From CAZTDU01 sp050248795 (lineage in GTDB: Bacteria; Pseudomonadota; Gammaproteobacteria; Burkholderiales; SG8-39): a stretch of DNA of 10,891 nt. A program made the translations under genes and the position numbers. Every line of letters begins with the position of its first letter. Position 1 is the first letter of the stretch. Below the pieces are notes generated by a model. The model saw nothing but the letters and a program-made list of their open reading frames with translations. It did not search any database and was not told the DNA's origin. Below, piece by piece: positions 1-8,943 of this stretch. The DNA lies in contig JBFWRS010000074.1 in NCBI GenBank assembly GCA_050248795.1, forward strand, positions 1 through 10,891, in the 5' to 3' direction.

Positions 1-219
1 CGCGAGCTTCATGCTGCCGAGCAGCTTCTCGCGGTCGAAGTCGGTGCGGCTGCCGTCCTTCTTCACCAGGCGCGGCATCTTCAGGTCGACGCGCTCGTAG
101 GTCGTGAAGCGCTTCTCGCACTTCTGGCAGCGCCGCCGGCGCCGGATGGTGTTCGCTTCCGAATTGGCGCGCGTGTCCATCACCTGGGTGTCCTCCGACG
201 CGCAGAAAGGACACCGCAT
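1..219 (-). CDS. nrdR: Transcriptional repressor NrdR (3' end beyond window)
   Basis: NrdR is a zinc- and nucleotide-binding repressor of ribonucleotide reductase operons that senses ATP/dATP. The 73 visible residues begin MRCPFC and hold a complete four-cysteine zinc ribbon (C3, C6, C31, C34) with the arginine-rich stretch IRRRRRC before the second cysteine pair. The ATP-cone domain begins near residue 49 (PRLVKKDGSRTDFDREKLL) and is cut off by the window edge; the family is about 150 residues long, so roughly half is seen. The ATG at 219 is preceded by an AGGGAG ribosome-binding site about 9 bases upstream. It lies 12 bp downstream of glyA on the same strand, so the two are very likely cotranscribed. 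Identity is firm; the C-terminal half cannot be checked. Confidence 0.96.
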   Translation of the reverse strand, partial: MRCPFCASEDTQVMDTRANSEANTIRRRRRCQKCEKRFTTYERVDLKMPRLVKKDGSRTDFDREKLLGSMKLA

Positions 220-231
220 TTCGCATGCTCC

Positions 232-1473
232 CTAGGCGTAGACCGGGAAGGCCGTGCAAAGCGCCTGGACTTCGCCCCGCACCCGGCGCGACACCGCTTC
301 GTCGTCGGGCTTTTCGAGCACGTCGGCGATCAGGTTGCCGAGCAGTTCCGCCTCGCGTGCCTTGAACCCGCGCGTGGTCATCGCAGGCGAGCCGATACGC
401 ACGCCCGAGGTGACGGTGGGCTTCTCGGGATCGTTCGGGATCGCGTTCTTGTTCAGCGTGATGTGCGCCCGGCCGAGCGCTTCCTCCGCCGCGCGCCCGG
501 TGATTCCCTTGGGCCGCAGGTCGACGAGGAACATGTGGCTCTCGGTGCGGCCCGAGACGATGCGCAGGCCGCGCGCCGCAAGCGTGCGCGACAGCACCTG
601 TGCGTTCTCCATCACCTGCTTCTGGTAGTCGACGAACTCCGGCTTCAGCGCCTCGCCGAAGGCCACCGCCTTCGCCGCGATCACGTGCATCAGCGGCCCG
701 CCCTGGAGTCCGGGAAAGACCGCGGAATTGAGCGCCTTCCCGTACTGCGCGGCGGCGAGAATGAGGCCGCCGCGCGGGCCGCGCAGCGTCTTGTGCGTCG
801 TCGTCGTGGTCACGTGCGCATGCCCGATCGGGCTGGGATAGAGGCCGGCGACGACCAGGCCGGCGTAGTGCGCAATGTCGGCGAACAACACCGCGCCCAC
901 CGCATCGGCGATGCGGCGCAGTCGCGCCCAGTCGATGGCGAGCGAGTACGCCGAGGCGCCGGCGACGATCATTTTCGGCTTGTGCTCGTCTGCCATGCGC
1001 TCGACCTGCGCGTAATCCAGCACCTCATCGGCGTCCAGTCCGTAGGCGAACGCACGGTAGTACTTGCCGCTGGAACTCACCGACGCGCCGTGCGTGAGGT
1101 GCCCGCCGTGCGCGAGCGACATGCCGAGGATCGCGTCGCCCGGCTTCAGGAAGGCCATGAACGCCGCCTGGTTTGCCTGCGAGCCCGAATGCGGCTGCAC
1201 GTTCGCGTACTCGACGCCGAAGAGCTTCTTCGCGCGCTCGATGGCGATGGTCTCGGCGATGTCGACGAACTCGCAGCCGCCGTAGTAGCGCTTGCCGGGA
1301 TAGCCCTCGGCGTACTTGTTGGTGAGCACCGAGCCCTGCGCCGCAAGCACCGCCCGGCTGACGTAGTTCTCGCTGGCGATGAGTTCTATGTGCTGTTCCT
1401 GGCGGGTGTTCTCGCGGCTGACTGCGTTCCAGAGTTCGGGATCGGCGACTTCGAGGATGCGGGGGGTATGCAT
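232..1473 (-). CDS. glyA: Serine hydroxymethyltransferase
   Basis: This PLP enzyme of the cytoplasm interconverts serine and tetrahydrofolate with glycine and 5,10-methylene-tetrahydrofolate. At 413 residues it is full length. The PLP lysine is K228 in TTTTTHKTLRGPRGG. Other family landmarks are LIASENY (31-37), KYAEGYPGKRYYGG (53-66), VQPHSGSQAN (92-101), the cofactor-contacting DIAHYAGL (199-206) and TSGVRIGSPAMTTRGF (355-370), where R359 is the likely substrate-carboxylate arginine. The gene starts 23 bp after mocA and ends 12 bp before nrdR. No convincing Shine-Dalgarno precedes the ATG; an extended -10-like sequence lies at 1480-1485, so it may have its own promoter and a very short or absent leader. 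The segments around 120-160 and 199-222 look somewhat unlike typical betaproteobacterial GlyA from memory, but all catalytic motifs are intact. Confidence 0.98.
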   Translation of the reverse strand: MHTPRILEVADPELWNAVSRENTRQEQHIELIASENYVSRAVLAAQGSVLTNKYAEGYPGKRYYGGCEFVDIAETIAIERAKKLFGVEYANVQPHSGSQANQAAFMAFLKPGDAILGMSLAHGGHLTHGASVSSSGKYYRAFAYGLDADEVLDYAQVERMADEHKPKMIVAGASAYSLAIDWARLRRIADAVGAVLFADIAHYAGLVVAGLYPSPIGHAHVTTTTTHKTLRGPRGGLILAAAQYGKALNSAVFPGLQGGPLMHVIAAKAVAFGEALKPEFVDYQKQVMENAQVLSRTLAARGLRIVSGRTESHMFLVDLRPKGITGRAAEEALGRAHITLNKNAIPNDPEKPTVTSGVRIGSPAMTTRGFKAREAELLGNLIADVLEKPDDEAVSRRVRGEVQALCTAFPVYA

Positions 1474-1479
1474 GGCCGA

Positions 1480-1488
1480 ATTTTACCA
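1480..1488 (-). promoter_or_regulatory. Candidate extended -10 element for glyA
   Basis: On the minus strand the sequence reads TGGTAAAAT, matching the extended -10 pattern TGnTATAAT with one mismatch in the hexamer (TAAAAT, 1485 down to 1480). With six bases between hexamer and start, transcription would begin at about 1473, the A of the glyA ATG. No good -35 is seen at 17-bp spacing (CCGGTG), which an extended -10 can tolerate. This is a pattern match only. Confidence 0.4.
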
Positions 1489-1496
1489 GTGCACCC

Positions 1497-2072
1497 TCAC
1501 AGCACCGGCGGCGCCAGGTCGGAAGGCTTGTCGATGTCGCGGATCACGCCCGGGTCGCCAACCGGGATCTTGACAAGTTCCGCCGCATGCGCTGCCAGCA
1601 GCTTTCGCGCGCCCTCGTCGCCGGCGCAGGCCAGCAGCTCGGCGCGAAAGCGCCCTGCGATGCCCACCGGATGCCCGCGGCGGCCGTGGAAGTACGGCGC
1701 CGCGATCGGCGCGCCGGCGACGAGCGCGTCGCGCACTGCGGCGATCGAAGATGGCCGCACGAACGGCATGTCTGCAAGCGCAACGAGGTAGCCGTCCGCC
1801 TCACCCGCGGCGCTTGCCGCGCAGGCGAGGCTTGCGCCCATGCCTTCGCTTGCCGTGTCACAGACGCTCACCTCGCAACCTTCCGCAGCGAGCGCCTGAT
1901 GCGTGTCCGGCGCGCCGGGGCGCACCACCGCAACGATGCGGGATACGCCGGTCTTCAGGTGCCGCGCGGACTGCACGGCGATCGGTACGCCGTGCATGAG
2001 GACGTGCTGCAGCTTGTCCGAACCGAAGCGGCTCGCCGAACCTGCGGCGAGCAGCAGCCCGACCAGCCTCAA
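1497..2072 (-). CDS. mocA: Molybdenum cofactor cytidylyltransferase (MocA-like NTP transferase)
   Basis: The predicted reaction is transfer of CMP from CTP to Mo-molybdopterin, giving the molybdopterin cytosine dinucleotide (MCD) used by xanthine-oxidase-family enzymes such as CoxL. The 191 residues start with the nucleotidyltransferase loop LLLAAGSASRFGSDK (6-20), followed by GMGASL (77-82), the metal-binding ADMPF (100-104), GHPVG (133-137) and DIDKPSDL (179-186). GHPVG and pairing with xdhC favour a MocA (CTP) rather than a MobA (GTP) role. The start is a TTG at 2072 inside the xdhC end (TTGA overlap, 4 bases); an in-frame stop lies just upstream and the nucleotide-binding loop begins at residue 6, so no later start is possible. 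Expression is therefore likely coupled to xdhC. It could instead be a generic NTP transferase, but context argues against this. Confidence 0.87.
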   Translation of the reverse strand: MRLVGLLLAAGSASRFGSDKLQHVLMHGVPIAVQSARHLKTGVSRIVAVVRPGAPDTHQALAAEGCEVSVCDTASEGMGASLACAASAAGEADGYLVALADMPFVRPSSIAAVRDALVAGAPIAAPYFHGRRGHPVGIAGRFRAELLACAGDEGARKLLAAHAAELVKIPVGDPGVIRDIDKPSDLAPPVL

Positions 2073-3076
2073 GCCTTCACTTCACAGGCTGAAGGGTCGA
2101 AACGCGGGCCTTCCTTTGCCGCCCAGTCCGGCTTCGATACGCCGTGGCGCACCGCCGTCATCTCCGCGATGATCGCCACCGCGATTTCCGGCGGCGTCTT
2201 CGAGCCGATGTACAGGCCGACCGGGCCGCGCAGCCGCGCGATCTCCGCCGCGGAAAGGTCGAACTCCACCAGGCGTGCGCGCCGGGCATCGTTGTTCTTC
2301 TTCGAGCCGATGGCACCGACGTAGAACGCCGCCGACTTCAGCGCCTCCATCAGCGCCAGGTCGTCGATCTTCGGGTCGTGCGTCAGCGCGACCACCGCGC
2401 TGTGCCCATCCAGGTTCATCGCCGCGATGACGTCGTCCGGCATCTCGCGCGTGAGCGGTATTCCCGCCAGGTCCCAGCCGGCGGCGTACTCCTCGCGCGG
2501 CTCGACCACCGTGACGTGGTAGTCGAGCATGCGCGCCATCTCGGCGAGGTAGCGCGTGAGCTGGCCGGCGCCGATCAGTACCAGCCGCCAGCGCGGGCCG
2601 TGCACGCTGAACAGCACCTTGCCGTCGAATGACAGGGCATCCGACCACTTGCCCGGCACGAGTTCGGATTTGCCGGATTCCAGCTCGAGCCGCCTGCCGA
2701 TCAGTTCCTGGCGGCCGATGACGTCCAGCAACTCACGGAAATTGGTGTCCTTGCCGACCGGCTCGAGCACGACTTCCAGCGTGCCGCCGCAGGGCAGGCC
2801 CCAGCGCGTCGCATCCTCGTTGGTGATGCCGTAGGTCACCAGCGCCGGCTTGTCCTTCGCCACCGCCTGCGCCTTCACCTTCTCGATCAGGTCGTCCTCG
2901 ACGCAACCTCCCGAGACCGAGCCCGACACGCGCCCGTCGTCGCGCACCGCGACCATCGCGCCTACCGGCCGTGGCGACGAGCCCCAGGTTTTCACGATGG
3001 TACCCACCGTGACCTTGTGGCCCGCATCCGCCCATTCGATGGCGCTCCTGAGTACCTCGATGTCTACGCTGTCCAT
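2069..3076 (-). CDS. xdhC: XdhC/CoxI family molybdenum cofactor maturation protein
   Basis: XdhC-family proteins bind the molybdenum cofactor, help exchange an oxo for the catalytically required sulfido ligand, and hand it to xanthine-oxidase-family apoenzymes. The 335 residues show an N-terminal XdhC/CoxI domain (about 10-105) with TWGSSPRPVGA (30-40), GSVSGGCVE (52-60) and GLPCGG (93-98), and a C-terminal Rossmann domain (about 163-310) with VLIGAGQLT (166-174), ALTHDPKIDD (230-239), YVGAIGSKK (252-260) and IGSKTPPEIAVAI (290-302). C58 and C96 are conserved-motif cysteines that may take part in sulfur or cofactor handling. The ATG at 3076 follows a G-rich stretch (GGGGG) at good spacing. 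It is the first gene of the minus-strand set and overlaps mocA by 4 bp. Its natural client in view is coxSLM, about 3 kb away on the other strand. Confidence 0.94.
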   Translation of the reverse strand: MDSVDIEVLRSAIEWADAGHKVTVGTIVKTWGSSPRPVGAMVAVRDDGRVSGSVSGGCVEDDLIEKVKAQAVAKDKPALVTYGITNEDATRWGLPCGGTLEVVLEPVGKDTNFRELLDVIGRQELIGRRLELESGKSELVPGKWSDALSFDGKVLFSVHGPRWRLVLIGAGQLTRYLAEMARMLDYHVTVVEPREEYAAGWDLAGIPLTREMPDDVIAAMNLDGHSAVVALTHDPKIDDLALMEALKSAAFYVGAIGSKKNNDARRARLVEFDLSAAEIARLRGPVGLYIGSKTPPEIAVAIIAEMTAVRHGVSKPDWAAKEGPRFDPSACEVKA

Positions 3077-3116
3077 GACGCCCCCGTACGGTCTGAATAT
3101 CGGCTGCGGGCAAGTC

Positions 3117-3127
3117 GCAAAGTTTGC
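3117..3127. repeat. Small palindrome in the divergent intergenic region
   Basis: GCAAAGTTTGC is a perfect 5-bp inverted repeat around one central base. It lies in the xdhC leader, about 10-20 bases downstream of the transcription start predicted from the TAGAAT box. It could be an operator, but a repeat this short can occur by chance. Confidence 0.25.
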
Positions 3128-3142
3128 TTTTTCACTCTTTTC

Positions 3143-3148
3143 ATTCTA
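3143..3148 (-). promoter_or_regulatory. Candidate -10 box for xdhC-mocA
   Basis: The minus strand reads TAGAAT here, one mismatch from TATAAT, directly after a G-run and before an AT-rich stretch. The predicted start near 3136 would give an xdhC leader of about 60 bases. No clear -35 is visible at 17-bp spacing, so the call is tentative. Confidence 0.35.
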
Positions 3149-3187
3149 CCCCCGCTCGAGCCCGCACAGTACCTCCAGGCCCTGCCA

Positions 3188-3196
3188 TGGGATAAT
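3188..3196 (+). promoter_or_regulatory. Candidate extended -10 for the sulfatase-PAP2 operon
   Basis: The plus strand reads TGGGATAAT, matching an extended -10 (TGnTATAAT) with one mismatch in the hexamer GATAAT (3191-3196). The -35 region at 3168-3173 (AGTACC) is poor. Transcription would start near 3203, leaving a leader of about 60 bases that includes the tandem 12-bp repeat. Confidence 0.35.
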
Positions 3197-3235
3197 TCGT
3201 CAAATGTGGAAACTACACCGATCGCATACTGCATC

Positions 3236-3259
3236 GGCACGCTTCTAGGCACGCTTCTA
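3236..3259 (+). repeat. Perfect tandem duplication of a 12-bp unit
   Basis: The unit GGCACGCTTCTA occurs twice in a row with no mismatch (3236-3247 and 3248-3259), ending two bases before the TTG start chosen for the sulfatase gene. Its position would place it in the translation initiation region of that gene. It could be a slippage duplication or a tandem protein- or RNA-binding site. Confidence 0.8.
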
Positions 3260-3261
3260 GA

Positions 3262-5259
3262 TTGACATCCCGCCGGGACCGCGGCGCCTTGATCGGCGCC
3301 CATGGCATGCTCGGGCGGCTGATGCCTGCGGTACTCCTCGCCGGCTTCCTGCTCGCCACGTCAACAACCACCCGCAGCCTTTTGGCGCTGCGGAGCGACG
3401 TCCCGATCGACACGCCCGTGAACCTTGCCTGGGCGATCGGGTACGGACTGCTCTTCGATGCCGCCGCAATCGGCTACGTGATGGCGCCGCTGGTGTTTTC
3501 GTTGTTGCTCGTTCCGGATTTCATCGCGCGTACACGCGCTTTCCGGATGCTGACGGTCGTTGCGTTCTTCGCTGCGGTGTATGGCGCCATCCTGCTTGGG
3601 CTCTCCGAATGGCTGTTCTGGGACGAGTTCGGCTCGCGCTTCAACTTCATCGCGGTCGACTACCTGCTCTATACGCACGAGGTGCTCGGCAATATCTGGC
3701 AGAGCTACCCGGTGGGCAGTTTCCTGATCGCCATCGGACTCGCGGCAGCCGTGCTGACCGGCCTGGTCGCCAGACATGTGTGGCGCGGGGCTGGCACGCC
3801 TCTGCGCTGGCGCCCGGCGATCGCGATCGCGCTCGGCTACGGCCTGGGCATCGCGGGAATCTACCTGTACGTCGACAGTGACCTGAAATCGCTCCCGGGC
3901 GCGGATGCGGTGAGCGAACTCGCGGGTAACGGCGTGTACGAGTTCTTCGCCGCCAATCGTCGCAACGAGCTGTCGTACGAGAAGCACTACGCGACGCTCC
4001 CGCCGCAGGCCGCGCTTGCGACCGTGCGCGAAGGATTCCCGGACGCGGAATGGGTGGAGCCCGGACGCGGCGGCGTCGAGCGGCTCGTCCGCGGCGCCGG
4101 GACGCCCAGGCGCCTGAACGTCGTGCTGGTGAGCATCGAGAGCCTGGGGGCCGAGTTCGTCGGGGCGTACGGGGACTCGCGGGGTTTGACGCCGAACCTG
4201 GATCGACTGGCGACCGAAAGCCTCTGGTTCTCGAACGCGTATGCGACCGGCAATCGCACCGTACGTGGCTTGGAAGCGCTGTCGCTCGCGCTTCCACCGA
4301 CGCCCGGGCAGTCCATCGTGCGGCGCCCCTCGAACGACCTGCTGTTCTCGCTCGGCAGCGTGTTCGAGGACAAGGGCTACGGCGTGCTGTTCGCCTACGG
4401 CGGTTACGGATACTTCGACAACATGAATGCATTTTTCGACGCGAACGACTACCGCGTCGTCGACAGGCGAGAGATTCCCTCTTCGCGCATCGAATTCGAG
4501 AACATCTGGGGCGTCGCCGATGAGCACCTGTACGACCAGGTGCTGCTCGAGATCGATGCCCGGAAGCGTGCCCGCCCCGAGCGTCCGGTGTTCGTGCACG
4601 TGATGACGACCAGCAACCACCGGCCTTACACCTATCCCGCAAACCGGATCGACATCCCCTCGGGTACGGGCCGCGACGGCGCGGTGAAGTACACGGACTA
4701 CGCGATCGGCCGCTTCATCGACGATGCGCGCCGCCGTCCCTGGTTCGACGACACGGTATTCGTCATCACCGCGGACCACGGCGCGAACGCGCGCGGATCA
4801 TCCCGCATCCCGGTGGAGCAGTACCGCATACCGGTCCTGATCCATTCCCCGCGCCACGTTCCGCCTCGCAAGATCGAGCGCCTGATGTCGCAGATCGACA
4901 TCCCGCCGACGCTGCTCGGTCTTCTCCGCTTCACCTATTACACCAAGTTCTTCGGTCGCGACGTCCTGCGTGCTTCACCGCAGACCGACCGCGCGTTCGT
5001 CGCCAACTATCAGACCCTGGGCTACCTCCGCCCCGACGGGCTGGTGATACTGCAGCCGAAGCGCAGGATCGGGCACTTCACGCTGAGGGACGGCGAATAC
5101 ATTCCACTGGCGAAGCCCGACCCATCGCTCGAACGCGAGGCGATCGCTTACTACCAGCTCGCCGCGCACGTATTCGGGTCCGGGCTGTACAGGGACGAGG
5201 AGCAGCTTCCCCCGGAACGGCGCTCCGGCGCACCGCCGGAAGCACGTGCCGGGCACTGA
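3262..5259 (+). CDS. LTA synthase/OpgB-family membrane sulfatase
   Basis: This is an inner-membrane alkaline-phosphatase-superfamily protein of 665 residues. Five hydrophobic segments (about 21-40, 56-83, 97-116, 150-171, 185-204) precede a sulfatase domain (about 285-570) on the periplasmic side. Metal and catalytic landmarks are VLVSIES with E293, the likely nucleophile T333 in TGNRTVRGLEAL, SNHRPY with H453, and TADHG with D505 and H506. Relatives transfer phosphoglycerol from phosphatidylglycerol onto a polymer or glucan, or phosphoethanolamine onto lipids. A proteobacterium makes no lipoteichoic acid, so an OpgB-like or other envelope role is more likely; the substrate cannot be read from sequence. 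The start is uncertain: TTG at 3262 gives the longest form, ATG at 3307 (residue 16) also keeps the first membrane segment, and neither has a clear ribosome-binding site. The 3' end overlaps the PAP2 gene by 14 bp. Confidence 0.9.
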   Translation: MTSRRDRGALIGAHGMLGRLMPAVLLAGFLLATSTTTRSLLALRSDVPIDTPVNLAWAIGYGLLFDAAAIGYVMAPLVFSLLLVPDFIARTRAFRMLTVVAFFAAVYGAILLGLSEWLFWDEFGSRFNFIAVDYLLYTHEVLGNIWQSYPVGSFLIAIGLAAAVLTGLVARHVWRGAGTPLRWRPAIAIALGYGLGIAGIYLYVDSDLKSLPGADAVSELAGNGVYEFFAANRRNELSYEKHYATLPPQAALATVREGFPDAEWVEPGRGGVERLVRGAGTPRRLNVVLVSIESLGAEFVGAYGDSRGLTPNLDRLATESLWFSNAYATGNRTVRGLEALSLALPPTPGQSIVRRPSNDLLFSLGSVFEDKGYGVLFAYGGYGYFDNMNAFFDANDYRVVDRREIPSSRIEFENIWGVADEHLYDQVLLEIDARKRARPERPVFVHVMTTSNHRPYTYPANRIDIPSGTGRDGAVKYTDYAIGRFIDDARRRPWFDDTVFVITADHGANARGSSRIPVEQYRIPVLIHSPRHVPPRKIERLMSQIDIPPTLLGLLRFTYYTKFFGRDVLRASPQTDRAFVANYQTLGYLRPDGLVILQPKRRIGHFTLRDGEYIPLAKPDPSLEREAIAYYQLAAHVFGSGLYRDEEQLPPERRSGAPPEARAGH

Positions 5260-5932
5260 CGGAACGCCACGCGCAGGCCCGGGCCTCGCTGCCCTGGCCG
5301 CGGTGGCCGCCGCGATCTGGCTCGCGTTCGATGCATCCGGTCTCGACATGGCCGTATCGCGCGTCTTCTTCGATGCGGCCAGCGGCACGTTCCTCCTGCG
5401 CGACAACTGGTGGCTCGCGGCGGCGGGACACACCGGGCTAAAGCGCCTTTCGGTCGCCTTCTGGTGCCTGCTTGCGTTTGGCGCGGCCTGGGTTCCGGCG
5501 CGATGGGCAGCACTCCAGCCGGCACTGCGCGAGGCCGCGATTTCCGTTGCCGCGGCCGCATTGCTGGTGCTGTGGCTGCGAGGCCTCAGCGCGCATTCGT
5601 GCCCCTGGGACGTCGCCGGCCTCGGCGGCAGCGCGCAGCACTACCCACTGTTCGGCAGCCTACCCGAGAACCCCGGCCCCGGCGCTTGCCTGCCGGCGGC
5701 GCACGCTTCCAGCGGATTCGCGCTCTTCGGCCTTTACTTCGCATTGCGCGAATGCCACCCGAAGGCGGCACGCGCCGTGCTCGCCGCAGCGTGGGCCCTG
5801 GGGCTCGTTGCGGGCGCGGTCCAGATCGCGCGCGGCGCGCATTTCGCCTCGCATGTCATGTGGACGGCGTGGATCGCCTGGACGAGCTCGCGGGCAATGC
5901 ACATCGCGGCATCGCGACTTCGGGGGGGATAG
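5246..5932 (+). CDS. PAP2-family membrane phosphatase
   Basis: This 228-residue membrane protein belongs to the type 2 phosphatidic acid phosphatase superfamily, which removes phosphate from lipids such as phosphatidic acid, PGP, undecaprenyl-PP or lipid A. Hydrophobic segments lie at about 12-30, 68-83, 98-112, 153-168 and 176-193. The motif blocks are degenerate relative to the textbook form: RGLSAHSCPWD (112-122) for the first, PAAHASSGF (150-158, H153) in place of PSGH, and ARGAHFASHVMW (195-206, R196 and H203) for the third. From memory, the CPWD and RGAHFxSH blocks recur in a proteobacterial subfamily. The start is GTG at 5246 with GGAAG just upstream, overlapping the sulfatase gene by 14 bp, so translation is probably coupled. 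The pairing suggests joint work on a lipid head group, for example recycling a lipid released by the transferase. Substrate unknown. Confidence 0.87.
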   Translation: MPGTDGTPRAGPGLAALAAVAAAIWLAFDASGLDMAVSRVFFDAASGTFLLRDNWWLAAAGHTGLKRLSVAFWCLLAFGAAWVPARWAALQPALREAAISVAAAALLVLWLRGLSAHSCPWDVAGLGGSAQHYPLFGSLPENPGPGACLPAAHASSGFALFGLYFALRECHPKAARAVLAAAWALGLVAGAVQIARGAHFASHVMWTAWIAWTSSRAMHIAASRLRGG

Positions 5933-5995
5933 ATCGCCAGCCGCGCGACGGCGTCTCCGCAGGCGTCCGCCGCAGTTCGATATTGCGTCGCACCA

Positions 5996-6024
5996 TTGCC
6001 CCGGCTTGATGCCTTGGCTACGAT
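5996..6024 (+). promoter_or_regulatory. Candidate sigma-70 promoter for coxSLM
   Basis: TTGCCC (5996-6001) and TACGAT (6019-6024) are separated by 17 bp and each matches its consensus at four of six positions. The predicted start near 6031 gives a leader of about 46 bases ending in the coxS ribosome-binding site. The rest of the 5933-6076 gap holds no gene and no clear terminator after the PAP2 gene, so read-through from the envelope genes is also possible. Confidence 0.4.
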
Positions 6025-6076
6025 GCGCGTTCCCGCAGCGAACAGAACCCCAGCAGACCAGCACCCAGGAGGCAGC

Positions 6077-6556
6077 ATGGCAATCAAGGTATCCATGAAA
6101 GTCAACGGCAAGGCGGTTTCCGGCGAAGTCGAGGAGCGCACGCTGCTCGTCACCTTCATCCGCGAACACCTGCGCCTCACCGGCACGCACGTGGGCTGCG
6201 ACACGGCGCAATGCGGCGCCTGCACCATCCACATGAACGGCAAGGCGGTGAAGTCCTGCTCGATGGTCGCGATGCAGGCCGAGGGCGCCGACATCCTCAC
6301 CATCGAGGGCGTGGCGAAGCCCGACGGCACGCTGCACCCGATGCAGGCGGCGTTCAAGGAACACCACGGCCTGCAGTGCGGCTTCTGCACCCCAGGCATG
6401 GTGATGAACGCGCTCGACTTCGCCAAGGCGAATCCGAACGCCTCCGAGCAGGAGATCCGCGAGGCGCTCGAGGGAAACCTGTGCCGCTGCACCGGCTACC
6501 ACAACATCGTCAAATCCATCGCCGCAGGCGCCAAGGCGATGGCCGCCGCCAAATGA
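6077..6556 (+). CDS. coxS: CoxS-like small subunit, two [2Fe-2S] clusters
   Basis: This is the electron-transfer subunit of a molybdenum hydroxylase, passing electrons from the molybdenum site to FAD. The 159-residue length is normal. The N-terminal plant-ferredoxin-like domain binds the first cluster through C41, C46, C49 and C61 (GCDTAQCGACT around 40-50). The C-terminal helical domain binds the second through C101, C104, C136 and C138 (QCGFCTPGM and NLCRCTGYHN). All eight ligands are present. The reading frame stays open upstream to an ATG at 5996, but the ATG at 6077 is chosen because AGGAGG lies 4 bases before it and the family starts here. coxL follows after 10 bp. No signal peptide is seen, consistent with a cytoplasmic enzyme. 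Confidence 0.95.
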   Translation: MAIKVSMKVNGKAVSGEVEERTLLVTFIREHLRLTGTHVGCDTAQCGACTIHMNGKAVKSCSMVAMQAEGADILTIEGVAKPDGTLHPMQAAFKEHHGLQCGFCTPGMVMNALDFAKANPNASEQEIREALEGNLCRCTGYHNIVKSIAAGAKAMAAAK

Positions 6557-6566
6557 AGGAGATGCC

Positions 6567-8915
<2,349 letters not shown>

Positions 8916-8919
8916 GGGA

Positions 8920-8943
8920 ATGGGGGCCTTCCGCGGCCCCCAT
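8920..8943 (+). other. Strong hairpin between coxL and coxM, without U-tract
   Basis: ATGGGGGCC (8920-8928) and GGCCCCCAT (8935-8943) form a perfect 9-bp stem with loop TTCCGC, beginning 4 bases after the coxL stop. No T-run follows, so it is not a standard intrinsic terminator. It may protect the coxSL transcript end or reduce coxM expression. The 66-bp gap here is unusually long for this operon, whose coxS-coxL gap is 10 bp. Confidence 0.7.

Noticed and set aside
463..1791. A 442-residue plus-strand open frame across glyA and the mocA 3' end.
   Set aside because: It crosses two confident genes antisense, is Arg-rich low-complexity sequence, and has no ribosome-binding site.
3262..3267. A perfect TTGACA hexamer at the sulfatase start.
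   Set aside because: No -10-like hexamer lies 16-18 bp downstream (CCTTGA at 17 bp), and it overlaps the start codon, so it is probably a chance match.
3361..4779. A 472-residue open frame on the minus strand opposite the sulfatase gene.
   Set aside because: It is an Arg/His/Gln-rich shadow frame with no recognisable domain, fully covered by a clear sulfatase.
5996..6076. A 27-residue N-terminal extension of CoxS from the ATG at 5996.
   Set aside because: AGGAGG sits just before the ATG at 6077 and the family starts there; the extension would also overlap the promoter candidate.
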